A stretch of DNA of 64,000 bases from Podospora comata. Lineage: Eukaryota; Ascomycota; Sordariomycetes; Sordariales; Podosporaceae. The stretch lies in the NCBI GenBank assembly GCA_017354895.1, contig CP071497.1, positions 2,914,001 to 2,978,000 of the forward strand, given 5' to 3'. Position numbers and translations under genes: made by a program. This document shows, one piece after another, positions 11,519 through 20,625 of the stretch (positions are counted from its first letter, which is position 1; each line of letters starts with the position of its first letter). Under the pieces are notes generated by a model. The model was not told the origin of the DNA. It saw only the letters and a list, made by a program, of their open reading frames with translations, and ran no database searches.

Positions 11519-12250
11519 TTACACCATAGCAGCACCAGCCCACGCCGCCGCACCAACAACTCCCAGCACAGGCACCATATAGGCCGTTTCGCGAGCTCCA
11601 GCAGCAGTCGAGCTTCTCGAAGTAGTAGTCACTGGCGTACTCACACGCTCCCAGTCACCCGTCCAAACAATCCCGCCATTATCGGTCGGAGTAGCAGGAA
11701 CAAACGTGCCGAACAACAACTCCATGTTTGTCAGGCATTCTTCCAGGCCCGTGGCAAACTCTTGAAGATAATCCACCACTGTTTTGGTACCCAGCACCTC
11801 CAGACAGCGTTCGGAAAACTCGCTCAGTTGCGGCTTGGCCTGTGCGATCCACGACGACCTTGCTTCTCGATAGGTTGAAAACACGGTGCTGAGCTCGGAC
11901 GGGAGCATTGTCAATTCTCGAGTTGGGGTACCAAGGTACAGCGAACACACCGATGTGTGATCAAGTACTCCCCGCGAGTCCCTCGGTGTCCTCATAGACA
12001 AGGCCTCATTCGCACCTTCACTCGCCGCACTTTCGCCGTACTTCCGGAGGACAGGTGGTTCCGTCGGGTAGCTGCGAAGAATTGAGCTGCTTGTGAAGAG
12101 ACAGTTCTCCACAGCCTCGAAGTTTTCCGTGGGTGTTGGCGTCGGAATTGCTTCGGTTTGACGAGGGAGAATGGCGTGCCAACTGGCATGTGCTGGGGTT
12201 GTGAACACGCCCCACAGAACGGGGAGAGATGAATATGTTGACAGGCGCAT
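11519..12250 (-). CDS. Secreted, probably GPI-anchored protein of unknown function, copy B
   Basis: A single exon encodes 243 aa. I prefer the ATG at 12250 because it begins a good signal peptide (MRLSTYSSLPVLWGVFTTPAHA); an in-frame ATG at 12268 would add MNNRLI. The architecture matches copy A: a Thr/Pro segment, four Cys, REARSSW with a Cys 15 residues after the Trp (SERC), a second Cys in LEEC, a Ser/Thr-rich linker and a hydrophobic tail starting GARETAYMVPVLGVVG. Copies A and B lie 250 bp apart on the same strand and look like diverged tandem duplicates. Function unknown; surface location inferred. Confidence 0.7.
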   Translation of the reverse strand: MRLSTYSSLPVLWGVFTTPAHASWHAILPRQTEAIPTPTPTENFEAVENCLFTSSSILRSYPTEPPVLRKYGESAASEGANEALSMRTPRDSRGVLDHTSVCSLYLGTPTRELTMLPSELSTVFSTYREARSSWIAQAKPQLSEFSERCLEVLGTKTVVDYLQEFATGLEECLTNMELLFGTFVPATPTDNGGIVWTGDWERVSTPVTTTSRSSTAAGARETAYMVPVLGVVGAAAWAGAAMV

Positions 12251-12766
12251 TATGAGTCGGTTGTTCAATCAAACTTTCAGCGGGTTATTCAAGGTCGACA
12301 GGAGAGAGAATGAGGCATTCCAGACGCGTCTTCTCTACGGGGACGACGTCCGTTATATTTGTCTGTTGCGTTAGGTTGCATCGGCAGAAGGCCCGCACAT
12401 AACACGCTCAATAGCACCTCTTGGCAAGGCTTTCACAGGGCAATTTCCGAGGTCACAGTCCCAGCCAACCCCCTGACCAGAACGGTCATATCCCGTATTA
12501 TCCCCGTATTATCCCCGTCCTCGAACGTGAATGAGGTTCACCTGGCATATTCTAAGATCACAAGCTTTTGACATGCTAGAATTGGCTGGCATTTATGAGG
12601 TAACATAAGGCACGTAAGGATGGAGGTCAAAAGGAGCCCCCTGAGCAAACATGTTGAATGTTCGACTCGTACCTGTCGCTATATACTTCAAATCTCTGTC
12701 ACCCTTCTTCTGTTTGAACCCTGAAAAATCATTCTCTTCCTTCCCGACGCAAGATAACGCCACCCC
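12251..12766. other. Intergenic region, nothing recognised
   Basis: This holds the upstream region of secreted copy B and the downstream region of the small Cys-rich gene. No further exon or RNA is apparent. Confidence 0.5.
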
Positions 12767-13180
12767 TCAGTTACAAAAAGTCTTGAGAGTATGGAAAGTC
12801 CGGACGTCGTAGCAGGTCCCAGGGTACACCTGCATCTCGGTACCACTGCAATCCGTGCCTCCATAGATGAAAGCTAGGTACGAACCTACCATTAGCAGTA
12901 TTTTTAGAGATATGGACAACAAGAGGTACTCACTGCGACAAGTATCAGCAATGCTCCTGACAGTGAGCGACTGCCCAGGAAGCGAGAAACAGCTTTGGTC
13001 GGAGTTGGTCCAGCTGCTCTTTCCATCGGTGTTGCACGCCCGGGTGTCGGACCAGGTGTCGAAAACCACGGCTGGGTCTACGAGCTTTGATCGAGCACGG
13101 ATACTGGAGTCTGTGTTGATCACTGCGCCCAGGATGGGGCTTGAGAGGAAAAAGAGAGCGGCGAGGTTGAGGGCGATCAT
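12767..13180 (-). CDS. Small cysteine-rich secreted protein (effector-like)
   Basis: Exons 13180..12934 and 12873..12767 give 117 aa. The 60-nt intron (GTGAGT...TAG) is in frame and stop-free, so unspliced RNA would encode a 137-aa variant with a hydrophobic insert. The signal peptide is MIALNLAALFFLSSPILGA. The mature part is about 98 residues with six Cys (RACNTDG, QSCFSLPG, DTCRTF, GTDCSG, GTCYDV, TFCN), which could form three disulphides. The size, Cys content and isolation are typical of candidate effectors or antimicrobial-type secreted proteins; no family was recognised. Confidence 0.7.
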   Translation of the reverse strand: MIALNLAALFFLSSPILGAVINTDSSIRARSKLVDPAVVFDTWSDTRACNTDGKSSWTNSDQSCFSLPGQSLTVRSIADTCRSEYLLLSISLKILLMVGSYLAFIYGGTDCSGTEMQVYPGTCYDVRTFHTLKTFCN

Positions 13181-13844
13181 TGTGACTGTGCAAAAAGGCT
13201 CGGGATATAAGCGGTTGGCTGTGGTTGTTGAAGGGGAAGATGATGCGGTTATGGGCTGAATCTCTAGGTGGGGGGAAGGGGGTTTTATTCTTTGATATGT
13301 AACTGCTCGAAACTGTGTTCTAGCTGTTTGTTAGATTCGAGTAAGGTACTCTAAGACATCGTCATCTCGTTACACATGTCACAAACACTCGGGTTTGAAC
13401 ACCACCTCACCACGAACTCAGATTCTTGATGCTTATATCGATATCAACTCGGTGTGACGAGGGCTACACGGTACTCAGCTCCAGTTTTGTGCCATCATAT
13501 TGGACTGAGTCACTGAAACATCAGGTTATGCGATTCAATAGGAAAGAAATAAGACAGAAGCAAAAGTCAAGGGTCTTGTGACACATTCTCACTGCTGGCT
13601 TAGATACACAAAATAACTGGGAATATGTTGTGAACATGCAACCGACATTTATCTCCGCCTGGGCGGTGAACATATTCTGAGATTGAATATCAAAAGAAAA
13701 CGCAAAAGATCGTAAACTACATTCGCAGGCTAAATGACTGAAAAAGACACCAACTACTACCTCTTTGTAGTATTAAATTCTTCAAATGTACCGACATCCC
13801 CCGTTCCTTGCCCAGAATACGCCACAATAACCCGCAGAAAACCC
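13181..13844. other. Intergenic region, A+T-rich
   Basis: No gene is seen between the Cys-rich secreted gene and the LPMO. Several ORFs near the right end lie antisense to the LPMO exon. Confidence 0.5.
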
Positions 13845-14570
13845 TCACCCTTGAAACACCGGCGGCCCAGGCGGTGTGTACTTGTCAAACGGCACATAAA
13901 TGTTAAAAAACAAACCCGGATCATCATACGTATACCCCCTATTAAAGTCAAAATCCTGGTCCGGCACCGCCTCCCCCCCGCCCGTAACCTCGACCTGAAC
14001 ACAGCTAGGGTAGCTCTCTGGCCCCCTCGTGTTGTCAACCTTGAAGTTGATATCCGCCATATGCAGCGCCAGCAGCTCCTGCCGAATGAGATACTTCCCC
14101 GCCGCCAAACTAGCAGGCAGCTTGAAGTCCGCGCGCCCCTTGTTGGCAATCATCTTGATGGTGGCCCACTCGCCATTCTCAAAGCCCTCCTCCGCAATCT
14201 TTGACCAGATGGGCTGAGCACCGTTGCCTTCGGTGAAGGGGGCGATGTAAGTGATGATGGCGCCCTTGTGGGAAGGGTCGAGGATGTCGGTTGGGTCTTC
14301 GGGGCGGAAGTGGAACCAGCGGAAGGAGAGGGTGGCTCCTGCTGGGGCGGAGACGAAGTCCGGTGCTGGGGTGCCGCCGTTGGTGTTGCAGACGATGTCG
14401 GGGGATTGGAGATCGCGGACGGGGTCGTTGGTTTTGGGGGAGCGGATGTACTTGTTGCGGCCGTCGCCTTGGTCTTGGCCGTTGACGAAAACGCCGAACA
14501 TGGTTGCGTGGGCGGAGATTAGGGGGGTGAATGCCAGTAAGGCGGCGAGTGTTGAGGTGCTGAAAAGCAT
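13845..14570 (-). CDS. AA9 (GH61) lytic polysaccharide monooxygenase
   Basis: A single exon encodes 241 aa. I chose the ATG at 14570 because it gives a 20-residue signal peptide ending ISA, so the mature chain starts with His (HATMFGVFVNGQ), the copper-brace residue of AA9 enzymes. The second copper His is in DPSHKGAIITYIAP. The axial Tyr region reads GPESYPSCVQVEV. AA9 enzymes usually have Gln two residues before this Tyr, whereas here it is Glu. There is no CBM1; the chain ends shortly after the catalytic domain. The enzyme oxidatively cleaves cellulose or related glucans outside the cell. The longer upstream ORF would bury the signal peptide and is rejected. Confidence 0.92.
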   Translation of the reverse strand: MLFSTSTLAALLAFTPLISAHATMFGVFVNGQDQGDGRNKYIRSPKTNDPVRDLQSPDIVCNTNGGTPAPDFVSAPAGATLSFRWFHFRPEDPTDILDPSHKGAIITYIAPFTEGNGAQPIWSKIAEEGFENGEWATIKMIANKGRADFKLPASLAAGKYLIRQELLALHMADINFKVDNTRGPESYPSCVQVEVTGGGEAVPDQDFDFNRGYTYDDPGLFFNIYVPFDKYTPPGPPVFQG

Positions 14571-15842
14571 TTTTGGGCAGAATTGCTGTGATGTTGAAAA
14601 GGAACGGCTGGCGCAAGCGCTTTGACTAGAAAAGGAATGACTGTTTGTCTTGCCACAACAAACGGATCTGATGAGTTGGGATGAATGAATGCTGGGATAA
14701 TAATCGTGCGTGCACAAGAGAACCTTCTTATATTTCCAGGATTCAATTATGGATTGTCAGTCGGTAAAAAATCCATGGTGATCTATAGGTCAATACGGCC
14801 AGGACATCAAGGCCTCGGGAGCACAATGAGGTCAGCAATGCGGCGAACTGCTGAGAAAACATTCGTCCAGTGCTTGGATGGGTCAAATATGGTCCTTGTA
14901 GAAGGCAAGGATGCAAGGTGTCTAGTAGCATCATTGGTTAACTTTCTTGTCTTTTAGGAAAAGACCATTAGTTGGCGCCCATCTGGCCTGTCTGTGTTTC
15001 AGGGGATAGTTCAGACGAGGTCACGCTTTGTGGGGATATCGCCGGTGTCCCGGCAAACTGGGCGGGATGCTGGGCCGCTCGCTGTGCCGTTGGCTTTGCG
15101 ATGTGTTGAATAAGGCCCTATGAAACATGGCCAAGGTGCTCGCTGGTAATGGTGTGCTGCAAGGGGTGAAGGTTCAAAAAGGCGCAGCTATGGCCAGATT
15201 CCCGACCAACAACCTTGATGGAGGTTAGAACTTAGATGCGCCAACTTCCCCAGCGGCTAAATTGATGAGACTAGGGTCTTTTTGAACTTTGATAACGTCG
15301 TGTTGCAAGTTTTCAATTTCTGTGTCAATCTGAAATAGTCGCTGAATGAATTGATAGAATTGAATGAGAGCGAGAAAGCGATGTTTGACTAAACTTGCCC
15401 TTGACCATACACGCGATACTTTAGGAGCAGTTTTTGAACAGTTAGGAACGCAAACGGTTCGAGGCTTGCAATCCGCCTCCTTATCAACGGATATTCGGAC
15501 TCGATCATTTGGACAATCGTCAACTGTTTGTTCCCACTCAGGGGCCCCCTTTTCTTGGACGTACTCCGCCATGAGCACCATGCGGCCCGGGTTCCCGCAA
15601 CAGGGTGGAGAAATAACAAACACCAAACCGGCAACTCCGCCACCGTCGGCGCACCTCGGCCCCGCCACCAAATAGCCACGTTTTAGAACCCGAACTAATA
15701 CCGCCCAAACACAACCCCGCGTTTATTCAAGCCACCATATGAGAGCATAAAACGGTGAATACATTCACACTTATAACCTAAAATCAGTTGGAAGATCTCA
15801 CTATTCTTTTCTCACCAAGTCTATCTCCAACCCACCATAATA
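14571..15842. other. Intergenic region with one weak ORF
   Basis: This 1.27-kb stretch contains only the weak minus-strand ORF listed separately. It includes the upstream regions of the LPMO (minus) and the acetyltransferase (plus). Confidence 0.45.
15225..15671 (-). CDS. Doubtful ORF, hypothetical protein
   Basis: The ORF of up to 148 codons contains an internal Met start near 15580 (MAEYVQEKG). Its C-terminal half (FQIDTEIENLQHDVIKVQKDP) looks helical or coiled-coil. There are five Cys in the middle and no recognised domain. There is no supporting family similarity, so this may be a remnant or chance ORF. Confidence 0.25.
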   Translation of the reverse strand: MVAGPRCADGGGVAGLVFVISPPCCGNPGRMVLMAEYVQEKGAPEWEQTVDDCPNDRVRISVDKEADCKPRTVCVPNCSKTAPKVSRVWSRASLVKHRFLALIQFYQFIQRLFQIDTEIENLQHDVIKVQKDPSLINLAAGEVGASKF

Positions 15843-16607
15843 ATGTCCACCCCAGTCCCCCCAGGCCACCCCGACTTCGACCCCGCCGAAAACAAACGGC
15901 GCATGGAAGCCGGCGAGCTCTACTACGCCTTCCACCCCGACATCTCCAGCGCCCGCAGAAAATGCATCGCCGCCTGCAACGACTTCAACGCCGTAGGCTC
16001 CCGCGCTGACTTCACCCGGCGGCAAATGGTTGAGCTGTGGAAAAAGTAGTCCTCCCCCACTCCCCTTTCTCACCCTGATACTGGCTCACCCCATAGAATC
16101 ATCTGTGACGACACCCCCAACCCCCCCGTCCTCGCAGACCCCAAACAGGACGAAGCCCAGTTCACCCTCGCCTACCCCTACATTGACGGCCCCATCAAGG
16201 TCGACATGGGGTTCAACCTCAAGTTTGGGGAGCAAGTTTACATCAACTACAACTCCACTTGGCTGGATACTTGTACTATCACCGTTGGGTCGAGGACGCT
16301 GATTGGACCGAATTGCTCGTTTTATACCGCTACTCACCCGCTTGATCCGTTTCAGAGGAATGGGCTCAAGGGGCCGGAGGCGGGGAAGCCGATTGTGATT
16401 GGGGAGGATTGCTGGTTTGGGGGGAGTGTGACTGTTTTGGGGGGTGTGACTATTGGGAGGGGGGTTACTGTTGGGGCGGGGAGTGTGGTGACCAAGGATG
16501 TGCCTGATTTTGTTGTTGTGGTTGGTAACCCGGCGAGGATTGTGAGGAGGTTGGATGAGGCGAAGGAAAGGTGGGAGAGGGGCGAAAGGATCGGGGAGAG
16601 TGCGTAA
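15843..16607 (+). CDS. Maltose/galactoside O-acetyltransferase family (left-handed beta-helix)
   Basis: Exons 15843..16045 and 16097..16607 give 237 aa; the 51-nt intron splits a Lys codon. An N-terminal Maa domain (KRRMEAGELYYAFHPDI...KCIAACNDFNA) precedes a hexapeptide-repeat beta-helix: VYINYNSTWLDTC, ITVGSRTLIGPNCSFYTATHPLD and IVIGEDCWFGGSVTVLGGVTIGRGVTVGAGSVVTKDVP in pieces. The catalytic His is in TATHPL. The family transfers acetyl from acetyl-CoA to the 6-OH of sugars and is cytosolic. The end of the gene lies 112 bp from the convergent ADP-ribosylglycohydrolase gene. Confidence 0.9.
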
Positions 16608-16719
16608 GGTGGTGATGGTTGATTGGAAAGCGAAGTTGGAGTATAGCGTTGGAGTTGGAAGCTGCATGTGGATAGACCTTAGGTAGAGGTATGTTGTGAT
16701 TTGGACATGATTGTTGCGA

Positions 16720-18060
16720 TCACGGCTTTTTTGGTTTCTTCCAGGGGACAGACCAAGCCGACTTTGACTTGGGCTCCGTAGTTTTGGTCTCGTCGGTCTT
16801 CTTTGCTTCCTCCATTTTCCTCACTACTTCCTGCTGGAACACCATCCACTTCGCTTCCATATCCTGCTGGCTGATCTCCGGTTTACCCCCGAGAGGGGCA
16901 GTATCAGCATCTTCCTGACCGTTATACTGACCATCCTTCACGTTAAGAACCTGACACAGGGATTCCGCCTTGCCAACCAGCCATTTCCCATGTACCATGC
17001 CGTTTCTCCAGTGATCTGGCAATGCAGCAAAGCCCAGATAGGCTCCAAGCAACGCTCCGGCAAAGCAGGCATTTGTGTCGGCATCTCCACCCTTCATAAC
17101 CAGCTCCGTGATCAGCTCCTCAAAAAGCCTTGATCGGTCGAGCACCCCACGGTTTCTGGCCATGGCCATCCTAAGCAACACCACCCCCGCCCCCAACGTC
17201 TTATAGACAAACCCAATCGAAGCCCCATCATCCAACCTCAACCCTTCCAGCCCATCTTTTCCATCACAAACCCTCCACAACTCCTCCCAATCCACCCCCG
17301 GATCCTCATCCCGCCTCCCTACTACACTCTCATACCACCTCCTCCCCCTCTCAATTACCCCGTCAATATCCTCTCCCCTCGTCACCTCGCCCCTTACCAA
17401 CTCCCTGACCAACCCACTCCCCACAACGCAAGCAACCACACACCTAGGATCAACATGCGTCGCCCTCGAAATCTCCGCCCCCAACTCAAAGCACTTGGTT
17501 TCCTCCTCCCAAACCGTCACCAACCCCAACACATGCGTCCTCATCAAACTCCCATTCGGCGCAGCAAATCTGTTGGTCCCCATCCAGTACCCCCTCGCGA
17601 TTCCTTCCGGCTCTTCCGCAAACCCCTTACTCGCCAACACAGTCCCAAGCAACCTCCCCAATCCGAGCGGCATCGTCCCCAACGGCTTGAACCCCTGAGA
17701 AGCCCATATTCTCAAGCGGGAGGCGAAATCACTCTGCGTAGGGAAGATGTGGCTTGATGGTGTGGACTGATGTAAAAAAGAGAGGAGGAGGAGGAGGGAG
17801 TGGTCGGTGTCGTCTGTCCAGTGGCCTGGGGTGAAAGGGGCGCGGTGGCGGTCGAGGTGGAAGGGGGTGGGGCCGGGGTGGAGGGTGAAGGTGCGGGAGG
17901 GGTAAGATGTTGCTGCTTGGGCCGAGGAGAGGAACTCGGTGTAGAGGCCTATTGTATCGCCTAGGGCTGAACCGATGAGGGAGCCTGTGATGCGGTCTTG
18001 GAGGGTGAAGTTGAGGAGGGTGGTGATGGCTTCTTGGGGGAGGGAGGGGATGGGTGACAT
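16720..18060 (-). CDS. ADP-ribosylglycohydrolase (DraG/ARH-like)
   Basis: A single exon encodes 446 aa. The family markers are GSLIGSALGDTIGL near the N-terminus, GHWTDDTDHSLLLL (metal-binding T-D-D-T/S) and KGGDADTNACFAGALLGAY (second metal site). The family binds two Mg/Mn ions and removes ADP-ribose from Arg or related substrates. No signal peptide, so probably cytosolic or nuclear. The C-terminal about 60 residues (KSKSAWSVPWKKPKKP) are charged and low-complexity, unlike the core. Confidence 0.9.
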   Translation of the reverse strand: MSPIPSLPQEAITTLLNFTLQDRITGSLIGSALGDTIGLYTEFLSSAQAATSYPSRTFTLHPGPTPFHLDRHRAPFTPGHWTDDTDHSLLLLLSFLHQSTPSSHIFPTQSDFASRLRIWASQGFKPLGTMPLGLGRLLGTVLASKGFAEEPEGIARGYWMGTNRFAAPNGSLMRTHVLGLVTVWEEETKCFELGAEISRATHVDPRCVVACVVGSGLVRELVRGEVTRGEDIDGVIERGRRWYESVVGRRDEDPGVDWEELWRVCDGKDGLEGLRLDDGASIGFVYKTLGAGVVLLRMAMARNRGVLDRSRLFEELITELVMKGGDADTNACFAGALLGAYLGFAALPDHWRNGMVHGKWLVGKAESLCQVLNVKDGQYNGQEDADTAPLGGKPEISQQDMEAKWMVFQQEVVRKMEEAKKTDETKTTEPKSKSAWSVPWKKPKKP

Positions 18061-18254
18061 TTTTGGGGCGCGGATTGAGGTTTCAGGTAGTTGTTGGGTG
18101 TGATGGTTCGGTTATTGATGAGAGAGAGTGTGTGTGGTTGAAGTGAAAATGCAAGTCGGGTTTTGAGGGCTGTCAGCCTTCGGGGCTGAGTTCTGGCGCT
18201 AGCGCTCTAGGCCATAGGAGGTTAGCGGTGGCAGTTGTGCAACACCCCGGCATG

Positions 18255-20564
18255 CTACCGAAGTTGTATCTCCTCAGTCTTCAATATTCCAGGATTTTCA
18301 GGGTCACGGATCCTTTCAAGGAGCTGGCCGCTCATCCACGAGTGAACATATGCCTCTCCCACGAGGCCCCATGGTGGATGGATTCCCATCCCCATCAAGA
18401 CCCGCAGGTCTGATCACATGCAGCACTCCTGATCCAAGAAACATGGCAATTGTATCGCCTGGCTCTGCATTGCTGGACACAAGCCGAATTCCATGCAATC
18501 TTCTCCCTCTGTATACCACTGTGTCCGGCAAGTGAAAAATCTTCGGCCGTGGGAAACCGCAGCAATCCTTTCATTGACGTTCTTGTTTAGAGGGTGATTC
18601 CAGCGCCGGCAGATATTTGGGAGAGAAGCTTCAGGTTCAACTTGATCGGTCCCGACAGGTCGGTCAACAAGGTAGTTAAAACCTTGGCTGGATACAGACA
18701 CCATCATCGTTTAAAGAAGCGACTGTGCAGGAATTCTTTCTCCTGGATCTGCTCCCCAAAAAAATGTGCGAACAGAACTGCTGCTTGTTCCCCGGCAATC
18801 TGCCCAACTATCTGGAGTTCGATCAGTGTCTGTGTGAACTCCTCAAGGGCATCTACCCTTATCATTTCTGCCCACTTTCGCCGTGACGCTCATTTATGTG
18901 CAGCCGGGTTGACCCGATCAGGCGCGTTGGCGTCGAGCATATCCCCAGTGCCTGTAATAATACCACATATCAAACCTTGGATAGCGAGCTGTTTGGTATC
19001 CTTGATCATCCTGGTATCTGCATGGGTTTCACCACCTGCTCTGAAGACAACGTGTGGCTCCTCTTCAAAGTAGTCCAATGGCTCCCTTGGGTTCTGGCCA
19101 ATAGTTGGAGGTGGAGATCCGCGATGATCCCAGAGCGGCATCCATGACGGGAAGCCCTCGGGCTTTTCGATGCCACAGCAATCACGGAGGAATCGGAGAC
19201 TCTTGTTGCAAGTCAGTTCAACGTCAAGAAGGTCCCATATGACATCAAAAACAGTGAAAGTTGTATCGTAATGAGCCGCGGACAGGGGATCAAGCACGTG
19301 TTCGATTTGGGCCAAGCCTAGTAATGCGTAGACCTTGTCGCGAGGATCGGAGACGCCAAAGCCTCGGAAGCAGCGGAACAATTCGTACATGGTCCAGCGG
19401 TCGCTGGATGATCTTAGTATCTGTTGTGAATGAGTAGGTGTGTATGCTTGTTCCGGATGGAGGTATTTTGGCATCCTGTTTTTAATGACAGCATCTGGGC
19501 GTCTTGCATCTGTCGTCATAATCCGAAAGGGAGAGCGTCGTCAGTTGCGAGGCACTGTCCACATTTTTCAGGCCCAAACACTGGATTGCTCTCGGGGCTT
19601 TTGCTGGGTTATTCCGCCCCACGTCTCGAATTCTCGCCCAGGGTAATTCTTCTTCACGGCTTTCTCGAGCGATTGCAAGCGTTGACCCATGAGCAACTTT
19701 AGACGGTGGTTTAACAAGCGTTATGATGTAAACAGGCCCACGACATGAATCTTCTTGGCGGCAGCGATCAGGCGTTGCCAATGATAAATCCGAAGACCAA
19801 GACCCTGTAAGTCATGAGAGTCCAGGGTGTCTAGTTTAGCAAGATTTCTCAGCGCGTCGGTAGCATGGCGCAGAATAAAGACGGCGCAATAGCAGATGTC
19901 CATCCATTCTATTCCGTGACAGCCGCACCATACCCCCACTGACCACCCCATCACGACTTCCTGGACAGTCCAAATACGAGAACACCAAGGTCGCTCAAAG
20001 GTCGAGAGAAGGTCAAACCAGGGGCTGGTGAAAAAACCAGAAGGGGCCGTGGAGAGTAGCTACAGGAAGGTTTCCAGCTCAAGCTTGGCCGTGGCTTTCA
20101 CCAAGCCCCGAGGCCAATCACCTGTGCATCCGGTCCGGACCCTCAACTGTTGCAAAAAGGCCACTCCTCGCTCATCTTGGGGACCATTGTCCTCCCCTAT
20201 CCATGCTATGACATCTGTGGCTGACCGATAGATGTGTCTCATGATGTCGACCTGGGACTCCCTCTCTTGGATATCATCTTGCTTGATGCAAATCGCATCG
20301 ATCCATAACCTCTTGGGCCTGCCAGGGAGCCGGATGTAAAGCAGGGCGGTAAACAAGTTTTGGCGGACTTCAAACGATGTTTCATTGAGCCGAATGACGT
20401 TTGTCGCCCCAACCGTACGAAAGGCAGGTGTAATCGCCGGCTGGGTCGAGTGACGTGGTGTGGATTTGCAGCTTCAGAGGGTCAGTTCGATCGGGTGATG
20501 GTTCGAGATCTAGCAGTCGAATTTTCCGTCATTCAACGCTTAATGCGCTGTAAACAAATGCCAT
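18255..20564 (-). pseudogene. HET-domain (heterokaryon incompatibility) pseudogene
   Basis: The minus strand encodes a recognisable HET protein broken many times. It opens MAFVYSALSVE and meets TGA at 20531..20529, then continues with RKIRLLDLEPSPDR and YTCLSYGWGD. A +1 frameshift near 20402 follows, then NVIRLNETSFEVRQNLFTAL and RLWIDAICIKQDD. The same frame runs on to FERPWCSRIWTVQEVVM, SDPRDKVYALLGLAQ and IAGEQAAVLFAHFF, interrupted by TAG (about 20060), TAA (about 19722), TGA (about 19562 and 19538), TGA (about 18890) and TGA. Two more frameshifts (about 18530-18700 and about 18360) separate HGIRLVSSNAEPGDTIAMFL and VGEAYVHSWMSGQLLERI; the terminal stop is at 18257. I found no splice pattern that rescues it. 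This gene type controls non-self recognition; this copy is dead. Confidence 0.85.
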
Positions 20565-20625
20565 TTTATATATTGTTAAGGTATATACCCCTGTTTATTT
20601 ACTGCTTCTCACGCTGTTTAATCAC

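Noticed and set aside
14571-14717. N-terminal extension of the LPMO ORF
   Set aside because: It would place about 50 residues before the signal peptide and prevent exposure of the N-terminal His needed for copper.
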